Translations under genes and position numbers: made by a program
Shown here: positions 63,390 to 64,000 of the stretch, piece after piece
Numbering within the stretch: the stretch's first letter is position 1
Layout of the letters: every line of letters starts with the position of its first letter
Assembly (NCBI RefSeq): GCF_003460505.1
Contig: NZ_QTVG01000004.1
Coordinates: 241,001-305,000, forward strand
Direction of reading: 5' to 3'
Origin: Eubacterium sp. AF36-5BH
GTDB taxonomy: Bacteria > Bacillota > Clostridia > Lachnospirales > Lachnospiraceae
DNA length: 64,000 nucleotides
Notes under the pieces: model-generated
Database searches by the model: none
Seen by the model: only the letters and a program-made list of their open reading frames with translations
What the model was told of the DNA's origin: nothing

Positions 63390-64000
63390 ATGAACAAGAA
63401 GAAATTAAAATCAATACCAAAATTTACAATATTATTGTTAATTGCAATAACTCAAATTTTCCCCTTATATTGGTTAATAACATTTTCTTTAAAAAGCAAC
63501 ACGGAAATATTTGGAGAGAATGTTATAGGATTACCAAAGATATGGAGATGGGACAATTATGTAACAGCTCTAAGTTCTTCCAACTTAATACGATATTTTC
63601 TGAACTCTGTTTTATATACAGTAGTTACAGTAGTTGTAGCTGGCGTAATAGCAGCTATGGCAGCATACGCAGTTTCTAGAATGATATGGAAAATGAGAAA
63701 TATTGTCTACGGATTATTTATGATAGGAATTATGATACCAGCGCAGGCAGCGTTACTTCCACTATTTCAGATTTTGGATAAATTAGGCTTAAAAGGTGGT
63801 TATTTAGGACTAATGATTCCGTATATAGCAGGTGCGTTACCTATGAGTATTATGATTTTAGTAGGCTTTTATAGAGGTATACCAAGAGAAATGGAAGAGG
63901 CAGCGTACATTGACGGATGTGGAATTTTTAAATGCTTTGTACAAATTATTTTACCTATGGTAAAACCAGCAATAGCTACAGCTTCAATATTTACATTTTT
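63390..64000 (+). CDS. Sugar ABC transporter permease (CUT1, MalG-like), 3'-truncated
   Basis: The first 203 codons are present and the window ends before the stop. It starts at ATG behind TAGGAGGGGGAA. The protein begins MNKKKLKSIPKFTILLLIAI and has several helices. The EAA loop EEAAYIDGCGIFKCFVQIILP is near the end of the visible part. It completes the transporter channel with the permease upstream. No other full-length frame fits this stretch. Confidence 0.92.
   Translation, partial: MNKKKLKSIPKFTILLLIAITQIFPLYWLITFSLKSNTEIFGENVIGLPKIWRWDNYVTALSSSNLIRYFLNSVLYTVVTVVVAGVIAAMAAYAVSRMIWKMRNIVYGLFMIGIMIPAQAALLPLFQILDKLGLKGGYLGLMIPYIAGALPMSIMILVGFYRGIPREMEEAAYIDGCGIFKCFVQIILPMVKPAIATASIFTF

Overview
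The window is AT-rich DNA from a strictly anaerobic, spore-lineage Firmicute, most likely a Lachnospiraceae/Eubacterium-type gut clostridium. This rests on the gene set: indolepyruvate:ferredoxin oxidoreductase, pyruvate formate-lyase, PPi-type phosphofructokinase, type III glutamine synthetase, CotJ coat proteins, VanW, a DUF4080 radical SAM enzyme and a YesMN sensor/regulator pair. Promoters are consensus sigma-A and U-tailed hairpin terminators are frequent. No insertion sequence, prophage or CRISPR array is visible. Assignments come from motif reading and knowledge of the families; no database search was run.

Layout. 1-3.3 kb: the end of a Dlt-like surface-acylation operon (MBOAT acyltransferase, AMP-forming ligase, carrier protein). 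3.4-8.4 kb: aryl-keto-acid oxidation (iorAB), an amidohydrolase and an acyl-CoA ligase. 8.7-11.5 kb: a YfhO-type membrane protein. 11.6-15.4 kb: polyamine ABC transporter with PotC and PotD fused. 15.5-21.7 kb: accessory block with an XRE regulator divergent from a membrane-anchored Ser/Thr kinase, a small anchored protein, an HhH-glycosylase-like protein and a BspA-type leucine-rich-repeat surface protein. 21.9-25.9 kb: phospholipid synthase, a small DUF6054-like protein, a decayed nucleotidyltransferase remnant, tRNA-Phe and tRNA-Gly, B12-radical SAM enzyme and a DnaQ-type exonuclease. 26-32.7 kb: a 33-residue membrane peptide, VanW protein, AIR-synthase-like protein, Lrp regulator with aminotransferase, TrmL and uracil permease. 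33-39.2 kb: Crp/Fnr regulator divergent from nitroreductase and a split pyruvate formate-lyase operon, then a DUF815 ATPase. 39.3-41 kb: tRNA-Gln and the cotJ operon on the minus strand. 41-46.8 kb: phosphofructokinase, aldolase, sortase B and glutamine synthetase III. 47-57.6 kb: Ca/Na exchanger, cyclophilin, DUF1858, Lys-rich DUF6465 protein, SH3 protein, NfeD plus SPFH pair, coaX, dusB, greA, lysS. 57.7-64 kb: YesM/YesN two-component system and a sugar ABC transporter cut by the window end.

How it works together. Sugars enter through the YesMN-linked transporter, pass through PPi-phosphofructokinase and aldolase (twin promoters), and pyruvate is split by the PFL system, whose glycyl-radical domain is a separate 80-residue protein. 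Amino acids are transaminated and oxidised by IorAB, and nitrogen is assimilated by GlnN behind a structured leader.

The most unusual items are: the split PFL; the PotC-PotD fusion; a family of long palindromic repeats with a conserved flank placed directly after terminators; three tandem AACATT-N7-AATGTT operators before the acyl-CoA ligase; an operator-dense region between the XRE and kinase genes; the Cys/Asn-rich CotJA; and the glnN leader RNA.
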